Positions 1 to 10,940 of a DNA stretch of 64,000 bases are shown piece after piece. Origin of the DNA: Sphagnum magellanicum (lineage: Eukaryota > Streptophyta > Sphagnopsida > Sphagnales > Sphagnaceae); NCBI GenBank assembly GCA_021904315.1, contig CM038914.1, forward strand, positions 2,294,001 to 2,358,000, in the 5' to 3' direction. The notes beneath the pieces are model-generated. The model worked only from the letters and a program-made list of their open reading frames with translations. It ran no database searches and was not told where the DNA came from. Numbering within the stretch: position 1 is the first letter of the stretch; every line of letters begins with the position of its first letter. The position numbers and the translations under genes were made by a program.

Positions 1-177
1 TGGGTTAGGGCCAAAGGGTGACAGACATTATAGTCATTTTAGTTTTTGGGTTAATTACCAGCCATACCATTGTAAATGGGCAAGTAAACTGAACCCTAAA
101 ATTAAGTAATGGGTTAGGGCCAAAGGCTCACTTTAGAAGTCTTTTTAGGTTAATTATCTGCCATACCATTATAAAGC
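1..177. repeat. Direct duplication at the left edge
   Basis: Two copies of a segment of roughly 80-90 bp lie one after the other, at 1-85 and about 109-177. Both start with GGGTTAGGGCCAAAGG and end with GCCATACCATTRTAAA. Their middles have diverged. The rest of the stretch to position 400 holds only short CCATACCAT runs (258-281) and no gene that I can support. Confidence 0.6.
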
Positions 178-471
178 AAATTCCAGCTTTCTAAATTAGA
201 ATCACTTTGGTGTGATTCATTCTGCATCCGGAATGTCGCACGACAATCGAAGCTCCCCATACCATACCATTCCATACCATTTGGAAGCAAGCATCACTGT
301 GTCTGTTGATGCGTCCTTTGAGGATCACCGGCGTTTTCTCAACATCAAATACAACACTTCTCTGATGAAACGATAGGTCAGCTCAGAATTATTTTCCGAA
401 GATGCAAGGACATGGCCGAGAATATGATGATCGGAAGAAGCCTACGCCCAAGGTATTCCATCATTCAATAA

Positions 472-1311
472 GGAGGAAGACATCGGCTGGCGTCGACGCT
501 TCAGTCTCCAGCTTGTTGTAGAGCTTCGGATTCCAACCATTCCATTTCTGATATCGAGTGTTGGACTCGTAGTTTCAGTCCCCAATTATATTCCTCCTCT
601 GAAACCGCAGGCGCTGGAGATCGGCGTGCTGGAGATGGCCGATTGGCGGAGCAATATGTCTCGTCTTTCTCTGGTCCTGATCGCGACTCTAAACACAAAC
701 AGGTGAGAGATGTATCACAAGACGCAGAATTTCCAGCATTCCGACCGAAAGATGTCCCCAAGATTATCGATCCAGGTCTGAGCGCGAAGGTGCTGCTGGC
801 GAGACAAATCTCCGAGCATGCTGATGACCGATGGGCGGACCGTGTGTCGTCTTTCTCTAGTCCTCGAGAATTTAAACGCAACCATGTGAGATTCAATGTA
901 TCGCGTGAAGACGCAGAATTTCCAGCATCCCATGAACCGAAATCAGTCCCCGAGATTCCACGTCTAAGCGTACGCGTGCTGCTGCAGGCGAGAAAAAGAT
1001 CCGAGCATGCTGATGACGGATTAGCGGACCTGCATGTCTCATCTTTCTCAGCTCATTCTCGCGACTCTGAACACAACCAGGTGACTAGAAATGCATGCCA
1101 AGACGCCAAACTTGCACCATCCCAACCGAAATCGAAACCAATATGGCAGCGTGGTCCAGTTCATGGAGGTAGTAGCGCCAACAGCCTCAATTGGACTGAC
1201 ATGGCCGAGAATTCAAAAGCAAGCGACATTGAAGACTACTCGGTAATTCCACCACCTAGTTCACAGTTCTTAGACAGCTTGATTTCTCTCCTGAAAGCAC
1301 GCTGGTTATGA
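472..1311 (+). CDS. Uncharacterised protein built of tandem ~63-residue repeats (probably one exon of a spliced gene)
   Basis: I do not recognise a family. One plus-strand frame stays open for 280 codons from 472 to the stop at 1309-1311, in DNA of balanced composition, so chance is an unlikely explanation. It has no in-frame ATG before 1201, so the true start is probably in an upstream exon. An ATG at 402 opens a short polar peptide ending at a possible AAG/GTATTC donor (453), but I could not prove the join. From about 655 the protein shows two full units and one partial unit. Each begins VSSFS and carries DAEFPA or a variant, then a proline/lysine stretch, LSxxVLLxAR, and SEHADDxxAD. Unit starts are near 658, 847 and 1045. 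The third unit decays after its first half and leads into a unique tail ending in LDSLISLLKARWL. There is no signal peptide, membrane segment or catalytic motif. It could be a young gene or a decayed one. Confidence 0.42.
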   Translation, partial: GGRHRLASTLQSPACCRASDSNHSISDIECWTRSFSPQLYSSSETAGAGDRRAGDGRLAEQYVSSFSGPDRDSKHKQVRDVSQDAEFPAFRPKDVPKIIDPGLSAKVLLARQISEHADDRWADRVSSFSSPREFKRNHVRFNVSREDAEFPASHEPKSVPEIPRLSVRVLLQARKRSEHADDGLADLHVSSFSAHSRDSEHNQVTRNACQDAKLAPSQPKSKPIWQRGPVHGGSSANSLNWTDMAENSKASDIEDYSVIPPPSSQFLDSLISLLKARWL

Positions 1312-2039
1312 ATAGTTGCTGAATGCAATCTTGGAAAATGTAAAAATTGTACATGAACATGCTTCATAGCTGGCTACTCTTCTTGAGGTTTCTTTTCTGG
1401 TTTTTCACAAGCTTTAATTAATCAACTGCAGCAGCTAGCTTTGCTTTTCACATGAAAACACTTGAGGAAGGCAACTCCAGTACTGCGAATGATATGCTAT
1501 TATTATTGTTTCGAACAGTTTGAGAACACTCTTTTTTGTAATTCCAGCAGCTGCTGTGGACATGATTCAGGAATTGAGCTTCATTGAACTACTTTTGTGA
1601 TGCATGCATGTGATCAAGAAGTATTGTTGCTGTTGAGGAATTTTTGCAATATTTGCTCCATAAAAACTCAGACAGATCCTCAATTTGAGACTGACAGGAA
1701 CATGCAGGAGTGCACAAATCCACACCAGAGATTGAAGATGATGGCAACAGAAATGAATTCATGAATCTTGCACTCACAATGTGCTCACAATTATCAGAGT
1801 TATGATATTTTAAGCCCATTATTCAGACCCACCCACATCATGTGAGCATTGTGGGAACATGATGGGAACATCATGTGAACATTGTGGGAACGTCATGTGA
1901 ACATTGTGGGAACATGATGAGAGTTTCATGGTGATGTCATTAGAACATGGGAGTTCCATCATGCAGACGTGAAGAAAAAAACATGGTACTAACCTTTTGT
2001 GTAATGCATAATCATCTACTTTTGAAGATTATACAACAG
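1312..2039. repeat. Gene-free stretch with a short minisatellite
   Basis: I see no gene. At about 1850-1925 a 22-26 bp unit containing CATGTGAACATTGTGGGAAC is repeated three to four times imperfectly. The rest is AT-rich and unremarkable, and may include the 3' untranslated part of the repeat-protein gene. Confidence 0.45.
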
Positions 2040-3290
2040 AATGGAGAATATATGCAAGAATTGCAACTCCAAGAATTGCTGAGGTTTTGATCATCTGAAA
2101 CCCACTAAACTCTAGCACTAATTCTTGTCCAAGCAGATGCGGTTTAGTATTTCCTTTCTGGTTTTCTTCAACAGCAAATACAATGATCAAGCTGAATTAA
2201 GTGCCATCTTCCCTAAATCACTGATCAAGCTAATTTGTTCACAGATGGGTTCGAAGATGATCTTTTGAAATTGCACAACTCAGCACCAAAATTTATTCAA
2301 GCAGATGTAATTGAAGCAATTTCTTTCTGGTTTTCTTCAACAGTTCACAATTTTATCAAGCTTCACTTAATTACCATCTTCCCTATTCACTGATTAAGCT
2401 CTGTTCACAGATGGATCTTTTGAATCAGTCTAAATGCTGCAGACAAAGCAGAGTATACACAAAAATTGCAACTCTTCAAAAAGCTGAAATTTTGATCATC
2501 TGAAATCCACAAAAAATCCAGCACTAGTTGTCCAAGCAGATGAAGTTCAGCATTTTCTTTCTGGTTATCCTCAACAGTTTACAATGATCAAGCTGTCAAA
2601 TTAATTATCCTCTTCATAATCACTGATTAAGCTCTGTTCACAGATGGGTATATTACAAATATATTCGATAACATGTTTATTTTCACAGAAACCAGAAGTC
2701 AAGATTTTTGGAATGCTGCTCACAGAGGAGAATATATGCAAGAATTGCAACTTCAAAAGCTGAAATTCTGATGATCTGAAATTCACAACTAACTCCAGCA
2801 CCAATTGTCCAAGCAGATGTAATTTAGCATTCTTTCTGGTTTTCTTTGGCAGTTTACAATGATCAAGCTGCATTAATTACAAGCTTCCATAATCACTGAT
2901 TAAGCTCTCCTCACATATGGGTCTTTTGAATGAGTCTCTAAAGTGCTGCACACAATTAAGGAGAGCATATGCAAGAATTTCAACTTTTCAAACACTGAAA
3001 TTTTGATCATCTGAAATCCACAAAATCTCCAGCACCAATTGTCCAAGCAGATGGAATTTAGTATTTTCTTTTGGTTTTCCTCAACAATTTACAATGATCA
3101 AGCAGCTGCACTAATTAATAGATCTTCCTAATAACTGATTAAGCTCTGGTCACAGAATGGATCTTTCAAATTAGTGTAATGCCTGCACACAAAGGAGAGT
3201 ATATGCAAGAATTGCAACTTTTCAAAAGCTGAAATTCTGATCATCTGAAATCCACAAAAAACTCCAGCACTAATTAAGTCATGCTTCTAG
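2040..3290. repeat. Tandem array of about six ~205-280 bp units
   Basis: A unit of roughly 230 bp is repeated about six times head to tail. Landmarks in each unit, in order, are GCAAGAATTGCAACT, TTTTGATCATCTGAAA, CTCCAGCACTAATT, GTCCAAGCAGATG, TTTCTTTCTGGTTTTC, TTTACAATGATCAAGC and CACTGATTAAGCTCTG. The first landmark occurs near 2055, 2460, 2738, 2970 and 3205. One shortened unit lies between the first two. Short reading frames inside it break at different places in different units, so it does not look coding. It resembles a local satellite rather than a dispersed transposon. Confidence 0.8.
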
Positions 3291-4004
3291 GCCTTAACCA
3301 TGATTTGTGTACAATTAGAAAACATATCTCTGCACAAACTTCCTTACAAGTATTGTAGTGTAAACATTTGAGTCAAATTAACTATATTCTTTTTGTGGAA
3401 CTGAATACAATCTTTTCAAAGTTCCATGTGACTATCAAAATTTCATGTTACAAAGTGCATGAATGATCAGTTGACAAAACTATTTAACATTTTGAGTCAA
3501 ATATTGACAATATGTGTTTCTGGAACTGAAAATAATTTTATTATTTCTACTCCACATGTGACCATCAAAAATTGCATGTTGAAATACCCACCCAAGATTA
3601 GTTTACACATTCTGTTAAAAGTTTTCAATGTAAGTCACCTACTTACATTTATTTGCAATTTTTAAAAATCTACTCAAAAATAAATTAAACATGTGATTCT
3701 TCAATATCATTGTAACAAAATCAAAGAACATACTCTTCTTAAGTAATTGGTATGAATAATATTCTCTTAAATTCAATTTATCAAACTCTTTTTTTGACCA
3801 CTTTCCATTCATGTTGACAAGGATCAAGAAAACTGTTTAGTTGCTTACCATGCTTTCACCTAGTGTTGAAGTGCAGGTCAGCCTTAAGTTTGCCATTAGA
3901 CAAGAATGCAAGGATCACCCTTGTAAATTTTATCATTGCCATAATGGTTAAACAATTATGTGGGTGCTGCAGACATTCAAGCTCTCAACTGTGAAGCAAT
4001 AGCT
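3291..4004. other. AT-rich stretch, one direct repeat
   Basis: I see no gene. A diverged direct repeat is visible: about 3362-3450 and 3485-3582 share TTTGAGTCAAAT, GGAACTGAA and CATGTGACYATCAAAA in the same order, 120-130 bp apart. Confidence 0.45.
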
Positions 4005-4177
4005 AGTGCTACAACAAAGAGAGTCCTTTCCAACCAGTGAGTGAAATTTCTTGGGTTTTGCAACTTCTTTCATAGGTTTTGTTGCAACTCTCATTTTTAC
4101 TACATAGTTGTTTTGGAAGTTGCAAAACCCAAGTTGTTTCACCCAATTGAAAAGGACACTTTTTGTTGTGGTATAAT
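4005..4177. other. Long imperfect foldback, MIR-precursor-like
   Basis: The arms 4009-4067 and 4116-4173 are reverse complements with a few mismatches and small bulges. The innermost part is perfect over 18 bp: CTTGGGTTTTGCAACTTC at 4050-4067 against its complement at 4116-4133. The loop is 48 bp. An RNA from either strand would fold to a stem of about 55 bp, within the size range of plant microRNA precursors. No known mature microRNA is recognised in it. It could equally be a small inverted-repeat element. The fold is seen directly; any RNA role is inference. Confidence 0.55.
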
Positions 4178-5230
4178 GACTCATCTCTCCTGAATTCCAG
4201 AGGAGCAAACAAAACACTTTGCAAGAAATTTAAGATGACAGGACTAAGAAAAGATCTGCTCTGTGGTGAGGAAAAAAATGAGATGCAGAAAAGAAGCTGC
4301 AGCAAATCCTGGTGTCACCTCCTTACTGATTGCATAAATTCATTTTAGGATTTTTCGTTGTCATTTGGAACGAGTGATAGAAGAGTATACAAAACTTCGT
4401 TTGCAGATCCCAAAAGGGTATTTGCCTTCTTTTGGTTTTTGCAGTAATTGCTAGGTCTCAATTCTTTGAGAGCAGCACAGAGCTATACTCAATGTATTGT
4501 TGGATAACAAGAAGAAGAAGAGGAAGAGGTTTCCTTTGGAACAAATGTTTTAGTGAGCCTGGCTGTATTGTTATGTCCATTTTCATCTTCTTTTTCAAGG
4601 AGGTAGATGCAATTGACATAAGAAGAATGATTGTCTCAGGTTGCACAACTAGGGTTTTGTATATTGATGGAGCTTACCTAGAACATGGTGAGCTTGCTCT
4701 TTGAACTGACAAAGTTTTAGCTTCCATTTGCAAATAGGCTGCTGTGCTGAGTTAGTTCCTGGTATCAAACTTGCAGATGCCTCTTGTCCTTGCCTTTGAG
4801 CTTCTTCTCATGGTTTCTGAATTGAAGGCCTCTTTTCCCTGGAGCTTTTTTACATCTTCAAGCCTCCTTCATGATCTATCTCTGATTTGAAACTCGATGG
4901 CCCTTTTTCCTGGAGCTTATTCCATCTTCAAGTCTCCTTCACAATCCATCTCTGATTTGAAACTTGATGGCCCGGAGATTCTTGCATATTCTTCTTCTTC
5001 TTCTCCTTCACAAATTCATTTTGCGAGAACCCTTAAAACCCTGCGTGGATTTGGTACAAGAGCCTCGGAAACTTTTGCAAAGGTGATTCAGGGATCTTCT
5101 TCTGCTTCTTCCTTCTTCTTCACAATCCATTTCTGATTTAAAACTTGATGGGCTGGAGCTTGCTTCTTGCATCTCCTTTTTCTCCCTCATAAATCCAGTT
5201 GTTGTAAGAACCCTTGAAACCTAGTGTCGC
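4178..5230. repeat. Intergenic stretch with degenerate CTCTGATTTGAAACTTGATGG repeats
   Basis: I see no convincing gene. Between about 4870 and 5160 a phrase close to ATCTCTGATTTGAAACTTGATGG occurs three times, with CTTC-rich sequence between. The phrase RAGAACCCTTRAAACC occurs twice (near 5027 and 5207). The region looks like a partly decayed tandem duplication. Short frames here start in the repeats and are not supported by anything else. Confidence 0.4.
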
Positions 5231-5349
5231 CTCTCAAAGAGTTGCAAATGAACTCAAGATTGGAACCTTGCGGTGATGCACCACAACGGGCCGGTCCTTC
5301 ATGAACGTCGAACTCTGCGTTGGTCGGCGGTGATGACCTCACACGACCA

Positions 5350-5700
5350 TTACGAGATCGCCACCAAGGCAACATGAAGGCTTGTCACGCAGCTGTTGGT
5401 GCGACGACGACGACGACGACGGGATGGTGGAAAACCCGACTTGTCGTAGCAGATACTTCCTTCGTTCCGGCGAGGCTGCTGTAGCAAATGGACCCACCAC
5501 GACGGAGACACGGACGAGGACATTCGCCTTCCCCGCACATTAGTCAGCTCCCGCAGCAGTAGCTGCTGCTGCTGTTTCTTGCCCCGATTGTGAAAGGAAA
5601 TGTCCTGCTGCAATCCCAGAAGAGAGAGAGAGGGCTTAGAAGCATAAGAGGGATCCAAGCCCCCTTCTTCCTTCTCCTCCTCCTCCTCAGCAATGAGCAT
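5350..5700 (-). CDS. Possible first exon of a divergent gene, unknown product
   Basis: A 116-codon minus-strand frame starts with ATG at 5698-5700 and lies in a CpG-rich patch (about 5230-5560), in contrast to the AT-rich surroundings. The predicted peptide has an acidic start (MLIAEEEEEKEEGG), a glutamine run and an arginine run. The last two come from CAG and CGT triplet repeats, which weakens the case. It faces away from ERO1 with about 400 bp between the two ATGs, as expected of a shared promoter. I found no downstream exons, and the protein resembles no family I know. The CpG-rich patch could simply be the ERO1 promoter region. Confidence 0.2.
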   Translation of the reverse strand: MLIAEEEEEKEEGGLDPSYASKPSLSLLGLQQDISFHNRGKKQQQQLLLRELTNVRGRRMSSSVSPSWWVHLLQQPRRNEGSICYDKSGFPPSRRRRRRRTNSCVTSLHVALVAIS

Positions 5701-6079
5701 GGCAAAAATATTAGTTGCGGAATAAATTCTTCATGTGCTCAGATGTCCGTGCAATTACTTTTATGACGATTGTTGTACTCGATTACTGCCATCCTGACAA
5801 GAGAAATTCGCAAAACTTACAACGCACAGAAAGAAGAGAAAACAAACGTGTTTGCAACCGACTTGCAATAACAACACAGGAGGAGGAACAAGCTATGAGC
5901 ATTTCGTTCATTGTTGCAAACAGTTGCAAAAAGGACTCACATTAGCACTGCGTTTTTGCAGTTTCCGTCTCACAAGATTGTGCTGGATTCTGTTCTTCTG
6001 AGAATCCGGTGGATGTGTCCGGAAGACGCATAGTACATACACTAGAGAGAGAGGAGAAATTGTTGTATAGGTAGTAGAA

Positions 6080-6105
6080 AGAAGAAGAAGAAGAAGAAGA
6101 AGAAG
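6080..6105 (+). repeat. GAA microsatellite abutting the ERO1 start codon
   Basis: About eight GAA triplets run directly into the ATGATG that starts ERO1. They form the last part of the 5' untranslated leader and give the first ATG a purine at -3. Confidence 0.8.
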
Positions 6106-9100
6106 ATGATGAGTGCAGACGCTTCAGAGCAGATAGAGGGAGAGGAAGAGAAGAGACGGAAAAGGCAGGGATGGGCCCCATGGAAGCGAATTCTGGTAGC
6201 AAGTCTGGTACTACTTCTGGCTGTTGGTGCGGCTTACCAACAACGGCCTCAGCTGCGATGGTTTGCGCAACAATCTCCTCTCCTGCGGGGAATAGGAACA
6301 GGAGACGGCACCACCAAGTCCTCGTGTGGCTGTCAGGTATGGATCCTTAATGCAAAACACTGAAGAAAAACCAGCAACCCCCTTTGTGTTTTGTGATTAG
6401 GGTTGAAGTCTGTTGCATGGAAAGTGTGGAAGAAAGCATCTGTTTGGATCTGGATTTGCAGCAGACTAAGAGTTCCATTTGCAGCAGCAGCAGCAGAAGA
6501 AGAAGAAGAATTGCAGCAGCAGACATTTGTCTTTCTCTTTTAGATCTGAAGCTTTCTGGGGCTCTGTTCCTCTTTCTAGCCTCTGCCACTTTGCCAGGGA
6601 TGTGGAAATTGCGTGTTACAATCCTACCAGATGCCCAACTCCTCCATTGTCATGGAGAAGTGCAGCAGCAGTGCAATTGCTGCTGCATCCAATTCTTGAT
6701 CAGGTTGTTTGTTTATTTTAGTCCATGGAGTGAGGCAGTGTAAGGGTGCTGCAGGGTTTGAATGAGTTCCAGGGAGTTGTCGAGGATTGCTGCTGTGACT
6801 ATGCAACCGTCGATTCTTTGAACAAAGAGTTTCTGCATGGCATTCTTCAGAAACTTGTGAAAACTCCTTTCTTTCGCTACTTCAAGGTACTACCTCTGGT
6901 TTCATCACCAGATGGCTTGCAATCTCAATGACCTGATTTCTTGGCATATGTTCCAATAAGCGCACATGTGTGCAGCTCTGTGGGTCATCTTTTCCAGCAA
7001 GTGGTATGGATGGGTGGGGTTTTGGTGTGGCTTTCCTTTCTGATGATTGTTGACTTGCACAATCCATCATAGCTGATTGTGATTGTTGTTTAGTTTGAAC
7101 TGTCAGCTTGACAATCTGAAAAGCATGATTTCATCTATTTCCCTCCTCCCCAAAGCAGCCATTCTTGCAAGGTGGCTTGCCCTGTGACCACTACAGTCTT
7201 AGCAGCTTGATGTGTTGAGAAACAGTCACTTGCTAATGTGGTTTGCGATTCATGTTATTCTCTGTACCTTTTCTGCAAAGTGTTCTCAGAAGTGGTTCTA
7301 TTCTGGTCATGAATTGCAATGCCTGTTGAATACAAGCAGAATCTTAAGTTTGTTACATGTGAGAGCTGCAGCTGTGAACCATTGTTCTTTAGGTACACTA
7401 TGGAGCTCACTTCAGTTCTGTGAGATTCCTTCCACCAGGATGCTCACTCACTGTTGTTCTCCTGATGCTGCAAGATGGGTGTGTGTATTCAGAGTTCACT
7501 GTGGGTGCGGTTGATTGCAGGTAAGGCTGTGGTGTGATTGTCCATTCTGGCCAGATGATGGCATGTGCCGGCTGCGTGATTGCAGTGTTTGTGAGTGTCC
7601 AGAGAATGAGTTTCCAGCAACCCTTAAAGGCCTTGCTTCAGACCACTTGACATGTCAGGAGGGAAAACCTCAAGGGGTTGTAGATCGCACTCTGGATGCA
7701 CAAGCATTTCAAGGTTGGACAGAGAGTGACAACCCCTGGACTTATGACGATGAGACAGAGAATGGTAAGTTGTTCCATGGCTGAACATCTCCTTTGTTTC
7801 CAGCTCTGGCAACTCTGATCTAATACAGAGGGCCACACAAAAGGCGAGAGCACTGCACTTCAAAGTCTATTGTGTTTGAAGCACTTAACTGGGATGAGTA
7901 CAGGTGTTGAATGAGGAGATATTTGTGTATTGACTTTTGGGGGTGATTCTGTACCTGTAAAGAGTATGATGTAGTCTTTGATATGTTTCTTTGATTGTGG
8001 TTCTCAAGATCTTTCTGGTATAGGTGCTCAGTTGAAGGGCACAACCATCCTGCTATGACATTGATGCAAGTTTTTTGAAAGGCGTGGTGGTGTTCATTTT
8101 CAGGAGACATTACCTATGTTAACTTGTTGCTGAATCCTGAGAAATATACGGGCTACACAGGAGTATCAGCACGACAAATATGGGAGGCTGTATACAATCA
8201 GAACTGCTTCAAAGGTTGTGTTTTGACACTTTCTATACAGATAATAAAGGTGTGGGGGCAGGATTTTGACCAGCAATTCCAGTGCAAATAGCACAGCAAT
8301 GTCCACTATTGCACTGCTCAAGATTTAATGTTAGAAGATGCATTTTATATATCTGTTGTTTTGAGTCAATAGGCTTGTCAGTGTCATACCAGCTTCCTAA
8401 TCAGGTTCCAATTTGTCGCATGTCTACATGTTGTGCAGAGGAGGGTTGGTCAGAGAAAGATAGTACAGTGCAAGTATTTAGGGCATTTTACTTCTCATTT
8501 GCAGCTGAGAACTGGTGCCTACTATATTATGTCCCCTTCACAGCTCAATGTTCAATGTAGTTGGCTGGATGGTATCAGTGGGACACCTGGGAAGAAGCTC
8601 TTGTAGTCTAGTCAAATGAAGGCCTAGATGCAAGTCATCTTCAGAGATTGTTAATAGAGAGTTTGAAGATGGGTTGCAATTTATCAGGTTACCTACTGGG
8701 ATTTTTCTCCCTTAAAAGTGCAATTTGATAGGTCAACTACTGCAGCTAATTCTTTGTCGCCAAATTTGTTGCAGATGGGGAGAGAGATACATGTGCTGAG
8801 AGGCGTGTATTCTACAGGCTTATATCAGGCCTTCATACTTCCATATCCGCCCACATTGCTGGAGATTATCTGCTTGATGAGGCCACAGCTAAGGTGTGTA
8901 AAAATGCCTAAATTGTGCAAAATTGACATGATTTGTCAGAGATACATGTGGATGCAAATGTCTAGGACCACCAGGCAGAAAAGAGTCTGAACTAGGTGAA
9001 AAAATGAAGGATGGAACTTTTGTAGCCAAATAAAGAGGTAGGCATTGGGGCAGTGGCTTCCCTCTAGTCACATCTGTCTGGTTTTATTTCTCAGTCAAGC

Positions 9101-10940
9101 CTACAGCAGTTGTCAGGAAGGGCCTGATTATGACCAAAGAGTAGACAGAAGAAACAGATTGTGGGGATATTTGATATTGGTCTGCACAAGCATTGCAGAG
9201 TACTCTCTGTTACCTTGGTGCACCAACTGCAGGGCCTAGGTGTGTACCACACAAGCTAGGGGTATTCTTGACTACCACATAATGTACATAGGCTTTCCAT
9301 GCAACTAGGCTAACAATTAGATATTCTTCTGTTCACATGGTACAAAGAGTCCTCTGTTGGTAACAAAGCTTTTGTTCTGGTGTTTGTTCAGTGGGGCAAG
9401 AATTATGGGATAATGCATGACCGTGTGCTGATGCATCCTGAGCGTGTACAGAATCTCTACTTCACATTCCTTTTTGTTTTGCGGGCTGTAACAAAGGTGT
9501 GCAATTTTTCTGTTCCTAGCATATGTGTGGCATTAGTTGGTTTATCCTCCACTACCCATGCTTAGCTCTTTCTCCTATGTGCCGCTTTTGAATGTATATG
9601 AGCTCCTGCTAAAGGTGAAAAGGATATTGAGAAATGCCTAATCTTTGTACTGTTGTGACTGGCAAGCAATTGGTGAGTTTGCTGTCTGTAACTAACATCC
9701 AAGCTAAAGTACACTCTTTTTGACTGGTGGGCAATCAGGCTGAGGCATACTTGTCACAAGCAGAGTATAGTACAGGCAATGGTGCAGAGGATCAAGAAAC
9801 TCAGGAACTTGTGAGAAGATTGGTGAACTGTCAGCACCTGCGAACTGCCTGCCCCATACCTTTTGATGAGGCCCAGATGTGGCGTGGTTCTGATGGTGCT
9901 GAACTCAAGCAGCAACTTCAGAATCACTTTCGAAACATCAGGTAGCACCTTTCATTCTTACTCATGAGTACAATTTGCAGCTATTAAAGGAAGAGTTTGG
10001 ACAAGGTTTCTGAGACCCTTCTGTAGCCATTGCTTAAGTAGAAAATGCTTTGCTTGTAACAATATTGGCAATGGCCATGTTGATGTTACTGTTTCTGCTG
10101 GGGTAAAGTGCTCCCAGCACAAGATGTAGTGTTATCATGTTCTATACTTATCTACACTCATATCAGGAGCTGATGAAGTCAGTGGGTAGTAATGGCGCAC
10201 CTTATCACTGCTATGGTCTGACACTTTGTGAGTGACTCCCACAAGGTTATGACTGCACTCATTGTTATGTTACCTTCAAAGTGTTGTTGTGGAGATTTAT
10301 TTGCAATCTCATATGATATGTTAACATGTGTCTAGTAATCCCACAGATGTGCTAAAGGTCTTGTGTGGTTTATGGTGAACTACTGACACTGTGGCCAATG
10401 GTTTTCCTGTGGCAGTGCATTGATGGATTGTGTTGGATGTGAGAAGTGTCGATTATGGGGAAAACTTCAAATCCTGGGATTGGGCACTGCGCTCAAAATT
10501 CTCTTCTCTGTTGAGGGTCAAGATTCATCTGCCCACACAGTAAGTGCTGAGTAGTTTATGGGAGCTCCAAAGTTTGGGTAACTCTGTTTCTTTTCTCTTC
10601 TATCATATTTGCTGTATGTCTATGGATGGAAATAGGTGTATAATCCTCAGATGCAGTTCAGTTGCACTCACATTTTCCTTTTTCTGGGGGGTTTTTATTG
10701 GGTTTTCAGCTGGATTTACAGCGGAATGAGGTGATAGCATTGGTAAATCTCCTCTCCAGATTATCAGAATCATTGGAACTGGTTCACGAAATGGCACATG
10801 TGGCCAAACGCTCTAATAGTCTCCTAACTCGAGTCTCCAGTGGGGGTTTAGGATTACCAAATGAGAGCAAGAGTAAATGGTTTCTACAGGAGGAAGATGA
10901 ATCAGTCAGAAGTCTTCACAGTTTGTTTGACGGAATGTAA
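6106..10940 (+). CDS. ERO1: Endoplasmic reticulum oxidoreductin 1 (ERO1), 9 exons
   Basis: FAD-dependent thiol oxidase of the ER membrane that reoxidises protein disulfide isomerase and passes electrons to oxygen. Exons with consistent GT-AG joins: 6106-6336, 6773-6886, 7521-7764, 8104-8214, 8775-8893, 9392-9496, 9739-9941, 10416-10539, 10710-10940. Together they give 1482 nt, 493 aa plus stop, close to the usual plant length. Residues 1-28 are acidic then basic and cytosolic; residues 29-44 form a membrane anchor. Then come CCCD (83-86), [14 protein letters not shown] with the CX4C shuttle pair C131/C136, GKNYGIMHD, and the CVGCEKC active site (C381, C384, C387) followed by RLWGKLQ and [10 protein letters not shown]. 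Every hallmark cysteine is present. The start is the first of two adjacent ATGs after a GAA run. The introns (170-634 bp) contain no gene. Nothing suggests inactivation. Confidence 0.95.
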
